A stretch of 64,000 nt of DNA from Amphibalanus amphitrite (GCF_019059575.1 NW_024881710.1:493001-557000), one strand, 5' to 3'. Positions 58,501 to 61,977 are shown, counted from the first letter of the stretch. Translations and numbers: made by a program. Notes: a model not told the origin generated them from the sequence alone.

Positions 58501-60308
58501 CTGATACCCATTTTATGCAAAAATATTAAGTTTAAAATTTGACCTAGTTTGACCTGACCTTAACCAGAGCAGAGCATAACATACACTGGCCCCAAAGGCT
58601 GCCTGACCCACATAATCACATTTGTCATGTAAAATGGACCATGAAACATACATCACATGATATTTTCATATTGTTACCCTCAGTGAATTGACCTCTGTGA
58701 CCTGACCTGGTATCAGTGACCTTGAAATAGCAAAATATGTGTTTGAAGAACAATTCGCCATCAATGATTTTCAATGACATGCATTTTACTTGATTTTACA
58801 ACACATTTCTTGAAATGACTGTAAACGGTGAAAATTCGGCCTTTGACCTGACCTGTGACGTCATTGGTTTGACCGAGGTCAATGAAATTGGATCAAAAAG
58901 TAGATAATCCCTGTTGGGACTATCTAACACCGTTTGCTGTTTGTCGCTATGTTGCGTGGTTCTCGATATCTTAGGTGGGGGCCAAAATACCCCCCCCCCC
59001 CTAACGGGCGCGCTGCTCGGCAGACCCCAAACTGGGCGCGGGTTAACTTTAATTCTGAGCAAAAGGCTATTTCTTGATTCTTCCTACTTGTCAGCGTTAT
59101 TTGGATTTTTTTATTGTCGACAAATTAAACAGAAATAACCAATAGCTTTTTATCAGAGCATTCAGTAGCCGTTTTCACGACGGCCATCTGGTACACATCT
59201 AATGCACATTTGTTGCATTTTTTTTTTATAAATTTAGGCCGAACCTTTTGATGGGAAGGATTCACAAGGACAAAGCCACCGCTAAGCGAAGCTTGTTGCG
59301 GTGACCCTGCCCTCTACCCTCCGATCGCCAATTCCAGTTCTATGGCAGAATTTAGAGTCCAAAGTTTAACGTGCGCACATAGCCACGCACGGCCGGTCCC
59401 CTCACTGACTTCACCTGGCTACGGCCTGCCACCAACCGCAACCATACCTGTCAGGAGGCCCATAAATGTCAAGCGCCCGTCGCGCTTCGAACCCGGACTG
59501 TTGTAACCGGGAACGCGTGCTCTCACCACGCGGAGTCCAACGCTCTACCAACTGAGGTACGGGACCGGCAATATTAGGTGCAGATTTAGTCAAATTAGTT
59601 GCATTCGCCCGATAGCCCGTCGTGAAAATGGGTACTATCTACCATTTCTTCCTTGATCCACTCCACATCATTAACTATAGGTAGGTCATAGACTACTCTA
59701 TATCAGTAGACACAGTAGTTAGTAACACAGTAAGCAGTCCATGATAAAGTATACCTATTGAGCCGTATAAAATGTTCAAAGCCGGGACCCTCCCGGCAAC
59801 AAGATCAATCCCTAGAGCCCGCTGCTAGAAAAAAGAGGCTCGATTGCAGTGTTGTCAAGCATAATTCCACCGTACCAAATGCGTTAGTCTGTATTATTTA
59901 CACTAAGTTCTATTGATAAGTTTCGAGTGCTTAACTATTTTGGTAGTTGTACCCAAGTTATTCACTCCTAACGTCAGTAACAAAAAAAGTAACTTTTAAC
60001 TGTAAAAGTAAAAAGTAACTCAGTAACTCTTATTAATTAATAAAATAAAAATAAATAAGAGCGATCATCTGCAGGTGAATTTAAGAAAGGAGAACAGAAC
60101 AGGTGCTGCAATGAACCTTAGAGCGCGGGCTCCAGAGCACACAGAGTTGCTGAGCTAGCTTACCGTGTCCTCTAGCGTTATGTTAGATGGCGTCTCTCCT
60201 CGTCGGTCCAGCTCTCCGTATCTGTTTCGTGAGTAGAAGTAGGAAGGAACTGTGCGTTTGGCCAACAGCACAACGTCGGCCGACGAAACTGGCTCTCCAA
60301 AGGTGTAC
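19843..60308 (-). CDS. A2M: Alpha-2-macroglobulin-like protease inhibitor gene (whole visible extent, 5' end missing)
   Basis: Secreted thioester-containing broad-range protease trap. A protease cuts the bait region, the shell closes and the thioester may bind the attacker covalently. The exons joined here give about 1,270 residues in the order MG3-MG4-MG5-MG6-bait-MG6/MG7-CUB/TED-receptor-binding domain, with GCGEQN in the thioester exon. All joins agree in splice phase. A2M family proteins are about 1,450-1,500 residues, so roughly 200 N-terminal residues (signal peptide, MG1, MG2) lie to the right of the window. The chain stops just after the receptor-binding domain with no GPI or membrane segment, which favours A2M over CD109-type or anchored relatives. 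Four alternative bait exons are present. Not proven: transcription and the use of each bait exon. Confidence 0.95.
20138..20310 (-). CDS. A2M: A2M exon, C-terminal half of receptor-binding domain
   Basis: Frame starts with two bases completing a Val, then IERWEFNEGKASLYFEEF and PAVLRVYDYYAHEDRFEV. The KPA-VYDYY stretch is the conserved helix/strand of the A2M receptor-binding domain, which binds LRP-type receptors in vertebrates. Acceptor GACAG, donor GTGAGTATTT. 58 residues. Confidence 0.95.
20649..21770 (-). CDS. A2M: A2M large exon: thioester domain, CUB part and start of receptor-binding domain
   Basis: 374 codons in one exon. It begins GYQRQLRYRRREGSYSAF, the standard segment just after the thioester, and runs through the alpha-alpha toroid (WLTAYVVRSYMAA, EMTSYMAMTLLKL, SAQRNSQGGFVSTQDTVVAL) into CUB and the receptor-binding start (SNMAIVEIEMLSGF). 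A His in NLFHKEMRGG sits where complement C3 has its catalytic His and human A2M has Asn. Acceptor CTGCAG at the right, donor GTGAGA at 20648. GC-rich third positions make it stand out from its introns. Confidence 0.97.
22023..22173 (-). CDS. A2M: A2M exon with thioester motif GCGEQN
   Basis: Reads NLERLVRVPTGCGEQNMI and continues FVPNILVRRYLEEVKLL. Cys and Gln of GCGEQN form the internal thioester. 50 codons plus one base, acceptor TTGGCAG, donor GTCAGTGACA (weaker than the others). The next exon completes a Gly codon. Confidence 0.97.
22473..22674 (-). CDS. A2M: A2M exon before the thioester (MG7/CUB)
   Basis: Reads DALVRSLIVKPEGFPQEEVN, then ELALPNQLVPDSQRAWVNIV, GDLIAPSAE. The VKPEG, LP-N-VP-S and GD pattern is conserved in the family directly upstream of the thioester exon. 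One base completes a Ser at the start; ends in phase 0. Acceptor TTTCAG, donor GTGAGG. Confidence 0.95.
22820..23019 (-). CDS. A2M: A2M exon, MG7 region
   Basis: Reads VAVVLASSTDFSVASGG and VEFPLEFSTLGKVNITVSA with an NIT glycosylation sequon. The 'F-L-T-LGKVNITVSA' pattern is the conserved MG7 strand pair. 66 codons plus two bases; acceptor TTGCCAG, donor GTAGGT. Confidence 0.95.
23255..23398 (-). CDS. A2M: A2M exon, MG7 start (PFF..PYSVKRGE)
   Basis: Reads SGFGLSDTATIVTFKPFFAQ then VPYSVKRGELLRLKVSVFNF. This is the strongly conserved GLG-S-FQPFF...PYSV-RGE block. 48 codons, phase 0 at both ends. Acceptor CCACAG is only about 60 bases downstream (in transcript sense) of a palindromic satellite at 23459-23620; donor GTAAGT. 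Confidence 0.97.
23437..23640. repeat. Palindromic satellite GGCATTTTGCAAAATGCC, array 1
   Basis: Several tandem 18-bp palindromes GGCATTTTGCAAAATGCC and variants such as GGCAGTTTGCAAACTGCC, separated by CTGACC(G/T)(G/A)CCA-like spacers. The outer side begins TGTTACAGGCAAAGTGAAAA. The inverted partner is at 25105-25312. Confidence 0.95.
24425..24699. mobile_element. TA-flanked MITE with GCCGTTTTCACGACGG ends
   Basis: Ends GCCGTTTTCACGACGG / CCGTCGTGAAAACGGC with TA on both sides. The interior has repeated TTGGT(T/G)CA / GTGCA(G/T)ATT(T/A)GG motifs. A related copy is at 59166-59635. It sits inside the intron 23399-25461. Confidence 0.85.
25105..25312. repeat. Palindromic satellite GGCATTTTGCAAAATGCC, array 2 (inverted to array 1)
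   Basis: Same unit as array 1, with spacers such as TGGCGGGTCA. Outer side reads GAGTTTTCACTTTGCCTGTA, the complement of the outer side of array 1. Both lie at opposite ends of one intron. Confidence 0.95.
25462..25546 (-). CDS. A2M: A2M exon just after the bait region
   Basis: One base completes a Gly, then GSGRKDISTTMPDTITSWVA and SAFCSGLR. The conserved 'VPDTITEW-A-AFC' motif that follows the bait region is evident (here MPDTITSW). 28 codons; acceptor CACAG|GG, donor GTGAGT. The first base pairs with the two leftover bases of whichever bait exon is used. Confidence 0.93.
25547..26661. other. Intron between post-bait exon and bait exon 4; nothing certain
   Basis: Purine-rich stretch at 25600-25800 and AT-rich sequence beyond. 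The short palindrome ACTGTACAGTGTACAGT is at about 26349. No exon with A2M similarity was found. Confidence 0.5.
26662..26972 (-). CDS. A2M: A2M alternative bait exon 4 (Arg-rich)
   Basis: Reads LAGLLPLSNLVLESRPCER, an Arg-rich middle (RRWPRVYRRRVRRFLRP), an Asp run, a Pro/Thr stretch, and ends EARSLFPKTFLFEVQSLG. Both flanks align with the other three bait exons; the middle does not. 103 codons plus two bases, acceptor CGCCAG, donor GTAAGT. Being very GC-rich and most diverged, it is likely the oldest cassette. The many Arg residues would offer trypsin-like cleavage sites. Confidence 0.9.
26973..27799. other. Intron between bait exons 4 and 3, AT-rich
   Basis: No exon or transposon ends found from 26973 to about 27790; a TGACCTGGTGACCTGACC stretch at about 27664 is a remnant of the AGGTCA family. 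Confidence 0.5.
27800..28974 (-). mobile_element. TTAA-family MITE with altered left flank (TTAT)
   Basis: Left TTAT at 27796-27799, right TTAA at 28975-28978. Termini CCCGCGCCGTGCTG / CAGCACGGCGTGGA. Hairpins GGGGCGTTTCCACGCCCC (left) and GGGTGTAACCC (right). It is in the intron between bait exons 3 and 4. Confidence 0.8.
28979..29812. other. Intron sequence beside bait exon 3; no feature
   Basis: Open frames in both orientations with no A2M similarity. Part near 29765-29812 is shared with the sequence beside bait exons 1 and 2 (GGACTGT(T/C)GGCCCCGG). Confidence 0.5.
29813..30117 (-). CDS. A2M: A2M alternative bait exon 3
   Basis: Reads VAGYLVFSNFVLESRPCEK, then RNRSSPIYYGKTTVLGGF and a Ser/Ala/Gly-rich middle, closing with APEPAAETAVRSLFPPTFLF and QLEKLG. 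101 codons plus two bases. Acceptor CGACAG and donor GTGAGT are the same as in bait exons 1 and 2. The middle differs from the others, so it should present a different set of cleavable bonds. Confidence 0.93.
30275..30361. mobile_element. TTAA element right-end fragment
   Basis: GCTGCCGTTTTTGATATTTTTGAG, hairpin GAAAACGCCTCCCCCC and CAGCACGGCGCGGG before TTAA at 30362-30365. The same fragment lies beside bait exon 2 at about 32812-32912, showing that it was carried along in the segment duplication. Confidence 0.65.
30804..31828 (+). mobile_element. TTAA-flanked AGGTCA-rich MITE between bait exons 2 and 3
   Basis: TTAA at 30800-30803 and 31829-31832, termini CCCTCGCCGG / CCGGCGAGGG. Hairpins GGGCGGGTACGACCC (left) and GGGGCGGCACCCGCGCCCC (right). 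The equivalent site beside bait exon 1 is empty: GTGCGGGTTAAGTAAGC at 33341-33355. This is a recent insertion after the bait-exon duplication. Confidence 0.95.
31833..33350. repeat. Segmental duplication unit with bait exon 2
   Basis: 31833-32660 matches 33351-34180 almost base for base outside the bait middle (e.g. GTAAGCTTTTCGACATAAGC at both starts), and 32660-33346 matches 30118-30799 next to bait exon 3. So a block with one bait exon and its introns was duplicated in tandem. Confidence 0.9.
32346..32647 (-). CDS. A2M: A2M alternative bait exon 2
   Basis: Reads VAGYLVFSNFVLESRPCER, NNRSSPVYYPLGTETAG, a middle with VGARRFAVASADGAVSGF and ADSSTVSADSAAPEPAAE, closing TAVRSLFPPTFLFQLEKLG. 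100 codons plus two bases. Same splice sites as exons 1 and 3. Shares the VSADSAAPEP stretch with bait exon 3 and the NNRSSPVYYP stretch with bait exon 1. Confidence 0.93.
33864..34171 (-). CDS. A2M: A2M alternative bait exon 1
   Basis: Reads VAGYLVFSNFVLESRPCER, NNRSSPVYYPRRTFRTGN, VAFAMEGGAAASLVPVS, then EPAAETAVEPVAETAV (an internal duplication of about 30 bp unique to this copy) and RSLFPPTFLFQLEKLG. 102 codons plus two bases. Acceptor CGACAG, donor GTGAGT. The first bait exon met in transcript order. Confidence 0.93.
34305..35248. mobile_element. TTAA-flanked MITE, CCCTCGCCC subtype
   Basis: TTAA at 34301-34304 and 35249-35252; termini CCCTCGCCCGTA / TACATGGGCGAGGG. Hairpins GGGTTGGTGCGACCC and GGGTTGCACCAACCC. 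It contains TGACGTCATAGCTCCGTGAC twice (about 34880 and 35070). Confidence 0.9.
35253..35758. other. Intron segment; degenerate family remnant
   Basis: TGACGTCACAGCCC and AGGTCAGGTCAAAG at about 35343-35370 and CAGCTCGTTGGGTATCATTC at about 35667 are remnants of TTAA-family sequence. No exon. Confidence 0.5.
35763..36761 (-). mobile_element. TTAA-flanked AGGTCA-rich MITE, CCGACGG subtype
   Basis: TTAA at 35759-35762 and 36762-36765; termini CCCGCGCACCGACGGGGG / CCCGTCGGTGCGCGGG. Hairpins GGGCGGATGACCGCCC (left) and GGGCGGATATCCGCCC (right). The core matches the elements at 13856, 55763 and the truncated 11948 copy. Confidence 0.92.
36844..38194. mobile_element. TTAA-flanked MITE, long CCCTTGCCC subtype
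   Basis: TTAA at 36840-36843 and 38195-38198; left CCCTTGCCCGTATTGG, right CCATACGGGCGAGGG. It holds a GC-rich, CpG-rich insert at about 37365-37520 and repeated TGACGTCA sites. Left hairpin is degraded. Confidence 0.75.
38199..38410. mobile_element. TTAA element, left end, truncated
   Basis: Shares TTAA 38195-38198 with the previous element, then CCCGGCACCGCATCTGGG and hairpin GGGTCGGATCCGACCC. It breaks off near the hAT-like element that begins at 38439. Confidence 0.65.
38640..39740. repeat. Minisatellite, AGGAGGCCCCTGAGACTGAT unit
   Basis: Repeats of about 50-60 bp built around AGGCCCCTGAGACTGATGG and a (T)CACACTAGTCAGA segment, diverged. Inside the hAT-like element. Confidence 0.9.
39780..40930. 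repeat. Minisatellite, CCCCACACCGGCGCCTCTGA unit
   Basis: Units of about 30 bp, GGGCCCCACACCGGTG(T/C)CTCTGA, grading into GGGGCGCC(T)-type units from about 40550. More diverged than the one to its left. Confidence 0.85.
41385..42572 (-). mobile_element. TTAA-flanked AGGTCA-rich MITE (inverted sister of 436-1626)
   Basis: TTAA at 41381-41384 and 42573-42576; termini CCCGCGCCCTGCTGGGGG and GGGCGCGGG. Hairpin tip TGTTTGAACA. DR1-type TGACCTTTGACCT at 42396-42408. Nearly identical to the complement of 436-1626, so one of the two is a young copy. Confidence 0.93.
42876..43079. repeat. (GA)n microsatellite directly after a 5' splice site
   Basis: Almost pure GA (CT on the transcript strand) with small interruptions at about 42950-42995. 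The exon ending at 43086 is followed by GTAAGGT and then CT repeats. Open frames through it are artefacts. Confidence 0.97.
43086..43197 (-). CDS. A2M: A2M exon leading into the bait region
   Basis: One base completes an Arg, then VPPSNSRNARRIRPIPRPTP and DGYWYRTRQDDSIKAFE. 37 codons plus one base, phase 0 at its end, which fits all four bait exons. Basic and Pro-rich, with no strong conservation, typical of the pre-bait linker. Acceptor TTCCAG, donor GTAAGG immediately followed by CT repeats. Confidence 0.85.
43484..43553. repeat. (AT)n microsatellite
   Basis: About 70 bp of pure AT, flanked by ACA...TGT so that the whole forms a palindrome. Confidence 0.97.
44512..45394. mobile_element. 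TTAA-flanked MITE, CCCTCGCAC subtype
   Basis: TTAA at 44508-44511, CTAA at 45395-45398 (one base changed). Termini CCCTCGCACTTATAGG / CGGGCGAGGG. The left hairpin is degraded; the right has a C-run. Holds TTCGTAACATGTTACGA at about 44970, a perfect palindrome also present at 37250. Confidence 0.75.
45603..46544. mobile_element. Nested TA-flanked element with GGGGAAGCGGGGGTAACACC ends
   Basis: Inverted ends GGGGAAGCGGGGGTAACACC and complement, TA on both sides. An internal palindrome GGAACACCGCCACCCC/GTGGCGGTGTTACCCC is at about 45971-46004. Same architecture as the element that contains it, but with a different sequence. Confidence 0.88.
46845..46928 (-). other. tRNA-derived (SINE-like) sequence
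   Basis: On the minus strand AGTGGCGTGGTTAGAACCG resembles a pol III A box and GAGTTCGATTCCCG a B box, spaced as in a tRNA. The acceptor stem does not pair, so it is not a working tRNA. It is flanked by inverted copies of GATGTTAGTTTCA at about 46719 and 46963. Confidence 0.5.
47708..47939 (-). CDS. A2M: A2M exon, MG6 (VVDRSVELL)
   Basis: Two bases complete a Ser, then VVDRSVELLSDKNKLTAKKV, FEKLQKFVIGEYQYP and DIFGFPNEFQLEDGIADRE. The 'AVDKSV-LL-N-L' pattern of MG6 is clear. 76 codons plus partial codons at both ends. Acceptor TTGTCAG; the TTAA-family element 48000-49021 begins only about 60 bases upstream of it, so little native intron is left there. Donor GTGAGG. Confidence 0.95.
48000..49021 (-). 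mobile_element. TTAA-family MITE inserted at ATAT
   Basis: Termini CACGCGCACTGCAG / CTGCAGTGCGCGTG, 4-bp flanks ATAT (47996-47999, 49022-49025) in place of TTAA. Both hairpins have tip GTTGAAAACAAC. Central palindrome and AGGTCA array as in the other members. Confidence 0.88.
49245..49335 (-). CDS. A2M: A2M exon, MG5/MG6 boundary
   Basis: Reads VKVSWDQEKVEPGDPAVLTI, RGARNSLCGI; the conserved Cys of 'S-CA-AVDKSV' is at the end and continues in the exon at 47939. 30 codons plus one base, phase 0 start. Acceptor GCTCAG, donor GTGAGT. Confidence 0.93.
49457..50035. mobile_element. hAT-like MITE with exact 8-bp duplication
   Basis: Perfect ends CAGTGGCGCGGGAAC / GTTCCCGCGCCACTG and exact flanks AATATAGT at 49449-49456 and 50036-50043. 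It carries its own CTGGGGGGGGG...CCCCCCCAG hairpin at about 49938-49981. In the intron between the exons at 53092 and 49335. Confidence 0.95.
50036..50584. other. Intron sequence, no feature
   Basis: AT-rich with repeated TGGTTTCA/CTGAGA-like motifs; no exon or element end recognised. Confidence 0.5.
50585..51285 (+). repeat. ATATCGAAA tandem array, left arm of giant foldback
   Basis: Units of 14-16 bp, (GCAAAATATCGAA or GACAAAATATCGAAA), with pure and mixed blocks. Followed by GAAATGGCCCTCTGCAGACT, which is repeated inverted before the right arm. Confidence 0.97.
51286..52420. mobile_element. Spacer of the foldback, with nested fragments
   Basis: Starts and ends with inverted copies of a roughly 45-bp segment (CTCTGCAGACTCCTTAGAGC). 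Contains CAGTGGCGG(C/A)(G/T)-type hAT-like ends at about 51420 and 52185, GGCCCC-type units around 51715-51990, and an isolated G-run hairpin GGGCTATTTGGAGCCC at about 52092-52120. Confidence 0.7.
52421..53075 (-). repeat. ATATCGAAA tandem array, right arm of giant foldback
   Basis: The complement of the left arm (units TTTTGCGTTCGATA). It ends 16 bases from the 5' splice site of the exon 53092-53271. Together with the left arm it could make a 0.6-0.7 kb stem in the pre-mRNA. Confidence 0.97.
53092..53271 (-). CDS. A2M: A2M exon, MG5 end (SFKVLVYYVNGLGE)
   Basis: Reads VMTRGQIHTSGKVARDGSI, EIKLNFRVSPSFKVLVYYVN, GLGETIADSKTYSVANCFQN. The 'SFKVLVYYV...ADS...CF-N' pattern is highly typical. Exactly 60 codons, phase 0 at both ends. 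Acceptor GCGCAG, donor GTACGG (weaker), with the ATATCGAAA array starting 16 bases after the exon. Confidence 0.96.
53475..53712. mobile_element. Small MITE with CCTGGGCCCAATCTTACCAA ends, intact
   Basis: Left CCTGGGCCCAATCTTACC, right GGTAAGATTGGGCCCTGG. An additional palindrome GCCGTGAATGCGCATTCACGGC is near the left end. It is the uninterrupted form of 2911-4329. Confidence 0.92.
53900..54079 (-). CDS. A2M: A2M exon, MG5
   Basis: Reads VRTRRSGLSGSDYVSLKGWF, SLTDSYISIVPVRDPYGLKC, EGSLRLTVKSNIKVPQMTYL. 60 codons, phase 0. Acceptor CTGCAG, donor GTAAGT. Conserved 'S-SYI-I-P-----L-CG-' of MG5. Confidence 0.95.
54286..54686. repeat. Minisatellite, CCCACAGCCGGTCTGAGCGG unit, at a 5' splice site
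   Basis: About 17 units of 21-24 bp with variant spacing (GGTCTGAGCGGGGTCCCACA, GGTCTACTCGGGCCCACA). The last unit, GGTCTACTCAC, forms the splice donor of the exon 54689-54875 (GTGAGTAGACC on the transcript strand). Confidence 0.97.
54689..54875 (-). CDS. A2M: A2M exon, MG4
   Basis: One base completes a Ser, then YQTASRGVKLVNKDFNKLP, IIYPAIPSKTDQESCNEYKS, NKDGRIRFRIAPQSAGIISS, NVN. 62 codons, ends phase 0. Acceptor AACAG, donor GTGAGT, whose bases are part of the neighbouring minisatellite unit. Confidence 0.93.
55369..55502 (-). CDS. A2M: A2M exon, MG4 start
   Basis: Reads VTVKGADGDPLSDETLQVCH, TESFIDQGAIKPIKKSEN, PFIAYP. 44 codons plus two bases. Acceptor TTGCAG, donor GTAAGT. The 'V-V---DG-P' start follows the 'KPGLEYIGF' of the previous exon, as in family MG4. 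Confidence 0.95.
55763..56730 (-). mobile_element. TTAA-flanked AGGTCA-rich MITE, CCCTATTCC subtype (inverted sister of 13856-14847)
   Basis: TTAA at 55759-55762 and 56731-56734; termini CCCTATTCCTGGCGGG and CGCCAGGAATACGG. Hairpins GGCCGATTCGGCC and GGCTCCTGAGGCC. In the intron between MG3 and MG4 exons. Confidence 0.92.
56737..56914. mobile_element. Foldback MITE with TGAAACAGACTC ends
   Basis: Ends TGAAACAGACTCTTTCCGCA / TGCGGAACGAGTCTGTTTCA, arms with AATCGCATGCGA and TATTCAAATAC / GTATTTGAATA. It adjoins the TTAA element and ends about 60 bases from the donor of the exon 56974-57126. Confidence 0.85.
56974..57126 (-). CDS. A2M: A2M exon, MG3 end / MG4 start (KPGLEYIGF)
   Basis: Reads VIIQANVTEAGTGLVLGSD, LVIPIQTPRISVEIDERPGT, KFIKPGLEYIGF. 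NVT is a possible glycosylation site. 'KFIKPGLEY-G' is the conserved MG3-MG4 junction. 51 codons, phase 0 both ends; acceptor TGTCAG, donor GTAAGT. Confidence 0.96.
57484..57783. mobile_element. GGAGTC hexamer foldback
   Basis: Begins CAGGGCTGCGGAGTCGGAGT and ends CGACTCCGCAGCCCTG; the middle repeats the same ends (GACTCCGCAGCCCTGCTAGG). Interior is (GGAGTC)n. Located in the intron 57127-60163. Confidence 0.85.
57899..59042 (+). mobile_element. TTAA-flanked MITE, long subtype
   Basis: TTAA at 57895-57898 and 59043-59046; left CTCTCGCCCCGCCGGGGG, right CAAACTGGGCGCGGG. Its halves are shared with 4394-6030 and with 1-321. Left hairpin GGGACAACATGCCC. Confidence 0.88.
59166..59635. mobile_element. 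MITE with GCCGTTTTCACGACGG ends carrying a tRNA-like insert
   Basis: Left AGCCGTTTTCACGACGGCC, right CCCGTCGTGAAAATGGGTA. Larger than its relative at 24425-24699 because of a central insert (about 59225-59573) that includes a tRNA-like segment. Confidence 0.8.
59484..59566 (-). other. tRNA-derived sequence (SINE or tRNA pseudogene)
   Basis: Minus strand GTACCTCAGTTGGTAGAGCG is a near-consensus A box and GGGTTCGAAGC a B box. The 5' GGTCCCG has no matching 3' strand, so the acceptor stem fails. A tRNA-derived SINE head is the best reading. Confidence 0.6.
59640..60163. other. Intron sequence, AT-rich, no feature
   Basis: A poly-(AAAGTAA)-like tract lies at about 59980-60050. No exon. Confidence 0.5.
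60164..60308 (-). CDS. A2M: A2M exon, MG3 start (first exon visible)
   Basis: One base completes a codon, then YTFGEPVSSADVVLLAKRTV, PSYFYSRNRYGELDRRGET, PSNITLEDT. 'YTFGEPV-----V' is the conserved start of MG3. NIT is a possible glycosylation site. 48 codons plus one base, acceptor GTCAG, donor GTAAGC. Earlier exons are not in the window as far as I can see. Confidence 0.95.
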
Positions 60309-60411
60309 CTGACAACAGTTCGACGCATCATACAGACAGCTCTGGGCAGCTATTGTTGACTGGTAACCCGGCATTATATTATATAACTCAATACCTGGGC
60401 ACTGGGCAATA

Positions 60412-60559
60412 GGCGGCGGAACGGGCAGGGCACCGGGGAACCGTGCCCCCTCCCTTTGATTTTGGCATTTTAACATTAGCCCTATGGGCATTGCATGGAA
60501 ATAATGGGACCAAAAGTCGTCAGTGCCCCACCCCCCTTAATTGAAGGTGTTCCGCCGCT
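60412..60559. mobile_element. Short MITE with GGCGGCGGAAC ends (second copy)
   Basis: Same ends and interior as 19035-19180 (GGCATTTTAACATTAGCC, GGGCATTGCATGGAAAT). Confidence 0.75.
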
Positions 60560-60840
60560 ACTGCACACTGCACTTTTTGGATTTCGAACAGATATGCTTG
60601 AGATATGCCTGCCATGTTTTTTCATGTTCGCATGCTGTGAGTCACGTGCAAAAATGGAAGCAACTTGCGAGTCGCAGCCTATTTCGTTATTTCTATCCAA
60701 CCGGGGAAAACAATCGGAGCATATGTGATATAACATATGCCGATGATCTACCCAAGAAAGCTTAAGCCCGATATCTTCAAAAATAGCCAAGTCATCCATT
60801 TTTACATTATACCTTAATTTTCCATCTTTATCAAGCATTA
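60560..60840 (-). other. Open frame of unknown origin
   Basis: The minus strand is open for about 90 codons outside the MITE (GKLRYNVKMDDLAIFEDIGL ... HICSDCFPRLDRNNEIG). Codon usage is AT-rich, unlike the A2M exons. It has a CSDC pair and basic stretches but no domain I can name. It may be a decayed transposon ORF. Confidence 0.25.
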
Positions 60841-61261
60841 AAATTAATTCAATTTTCAGTACGGTTTAGACATCGCACACCCAATAGCACCTTCGTGTTC
60901 CTGTGCTCAAACTGTACCTATCTGATAGAAACTTTTTTGTTCAAAAGTTTCAACTTTAAAGTTTGGCCTTTTCTGTCTTGATGGTAACCTAACCTTCGCT
61001 ATATTCAGCTGAACGTGGCTTCGGAAGGCACAGACGACACTAATTAAGATATATGTGGCCAAAATGAACCATAAAACATGTGCCACATGGCCCATTCATA
61101 ATTCACAATTTCCGAGAACTACGTAGCCTGACCTAGCCTAGACCTGACCACAGATAACAGTAGTACTACTGTTATCTGTGACCTGACACATAAAAAGTAC
61201 AAGCTTGGCTTTCTCAGCTCTAGCTACCTCATCTATTAGCTCATTGGACATTCGTAAGTAC
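60841..61261. other. Degenerate sequence with a 32-bp palindrome
   Basis: 61149-61180 is a perfect palindrome (half CACAGATAACAGTAGT). It lies between ACCTGACC and GTGACCTGAC and may be a remnant of the AGGTCA family. No gene. Confidence 0.5.
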
Positions 61262-61977
61262 CAGTAAAACGCCTGAGGGCGACAAACGGAGCGAGCGAGA
61301 GGGTGAGCCTTGCACGTGCGAAATCGTGAGGGGTATCTCCAACTGACTTGTGCACGGCACCCTTCTAACCGGTCTCTAGCAATGTGCCAAATTTGAGCGC
61401 AATCGGCCTAGCCGTTCTCGAGATCTGAAAGCGGCACCCTGCACGTGCGCGCGCACGTGCAAAATGGGTCCTAACTGACTTTTGCACGGCACACTTCTAA
61501 CCAGTCCTTGACTATGCATCAAGTTTCAGCGCAATCGGTTCAACCGTGAAATGAAGCTACCCTACAAAAATTACCGCATGTTAATCGGTCAAGTGGTTGC
61601 TACGATATAAGCCTCGCAAAAGCGTAATGCAGTGGCTACACTATGCGTTTTCTGCGTGCGTTTTTTGCGAGTTTGCGTGATTTGCGGAATATCGTTCTAA
61701 AAAGAAACGACATTACGTTTTTGTTATTTGTTTTTCATATAAACTTTTAATTAACATAAACGTTTTATTAACTTTTATATAAATATTAAAGAAGTTTAAT
61801 TAATAATAACCTTTTTTCTAGAACGATATTACGCAAAACCCGCAAACACGCGAAAAACGCACGCAGAAAACGCATAGTGTAGCCAGGCCTTTACAGGCCG
61901 CCGGCCGGGCCAGGCCGCTCATACTGAGATTTTCCCGTTATATGGAAAAGACTACGCTCGCTTCGCTCGCTCCGTAA
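61262..61977 (+). mobile_element. CACGTG-rich element, interrupted by a MITE
   Basis: Begins CAGTAAAACGCCTGAGGGC, ends CGCTCGCTTCGCTCGCTCCG. It has CACGTGCGCGCGCACGTGCA in place of the usual palindrome. A MITE (61630-61888) sits in the right part. Confidence 0.85.
61630..61888. mobile_element. MITE with TGGCTACACTATGCG ends
   Basis: Arms TGGCTACACTATGCGTTTTC / GAAAACGCATAGTGTAGCCA, then GTGCGTTTTTTGCG and its complement, and GAACGATATT near the centre. AT-rich core. It disrupts the AAAGCGTTACAGGCC segment seen intact at about 63032-63046. Confidence 0.85.

Noticed and set aside
59484-59566. Functional tRNA gene
   Set aside because: A and B boxes are present but the acceptor stem does not pair and no proper anticodon arm could be drawn.
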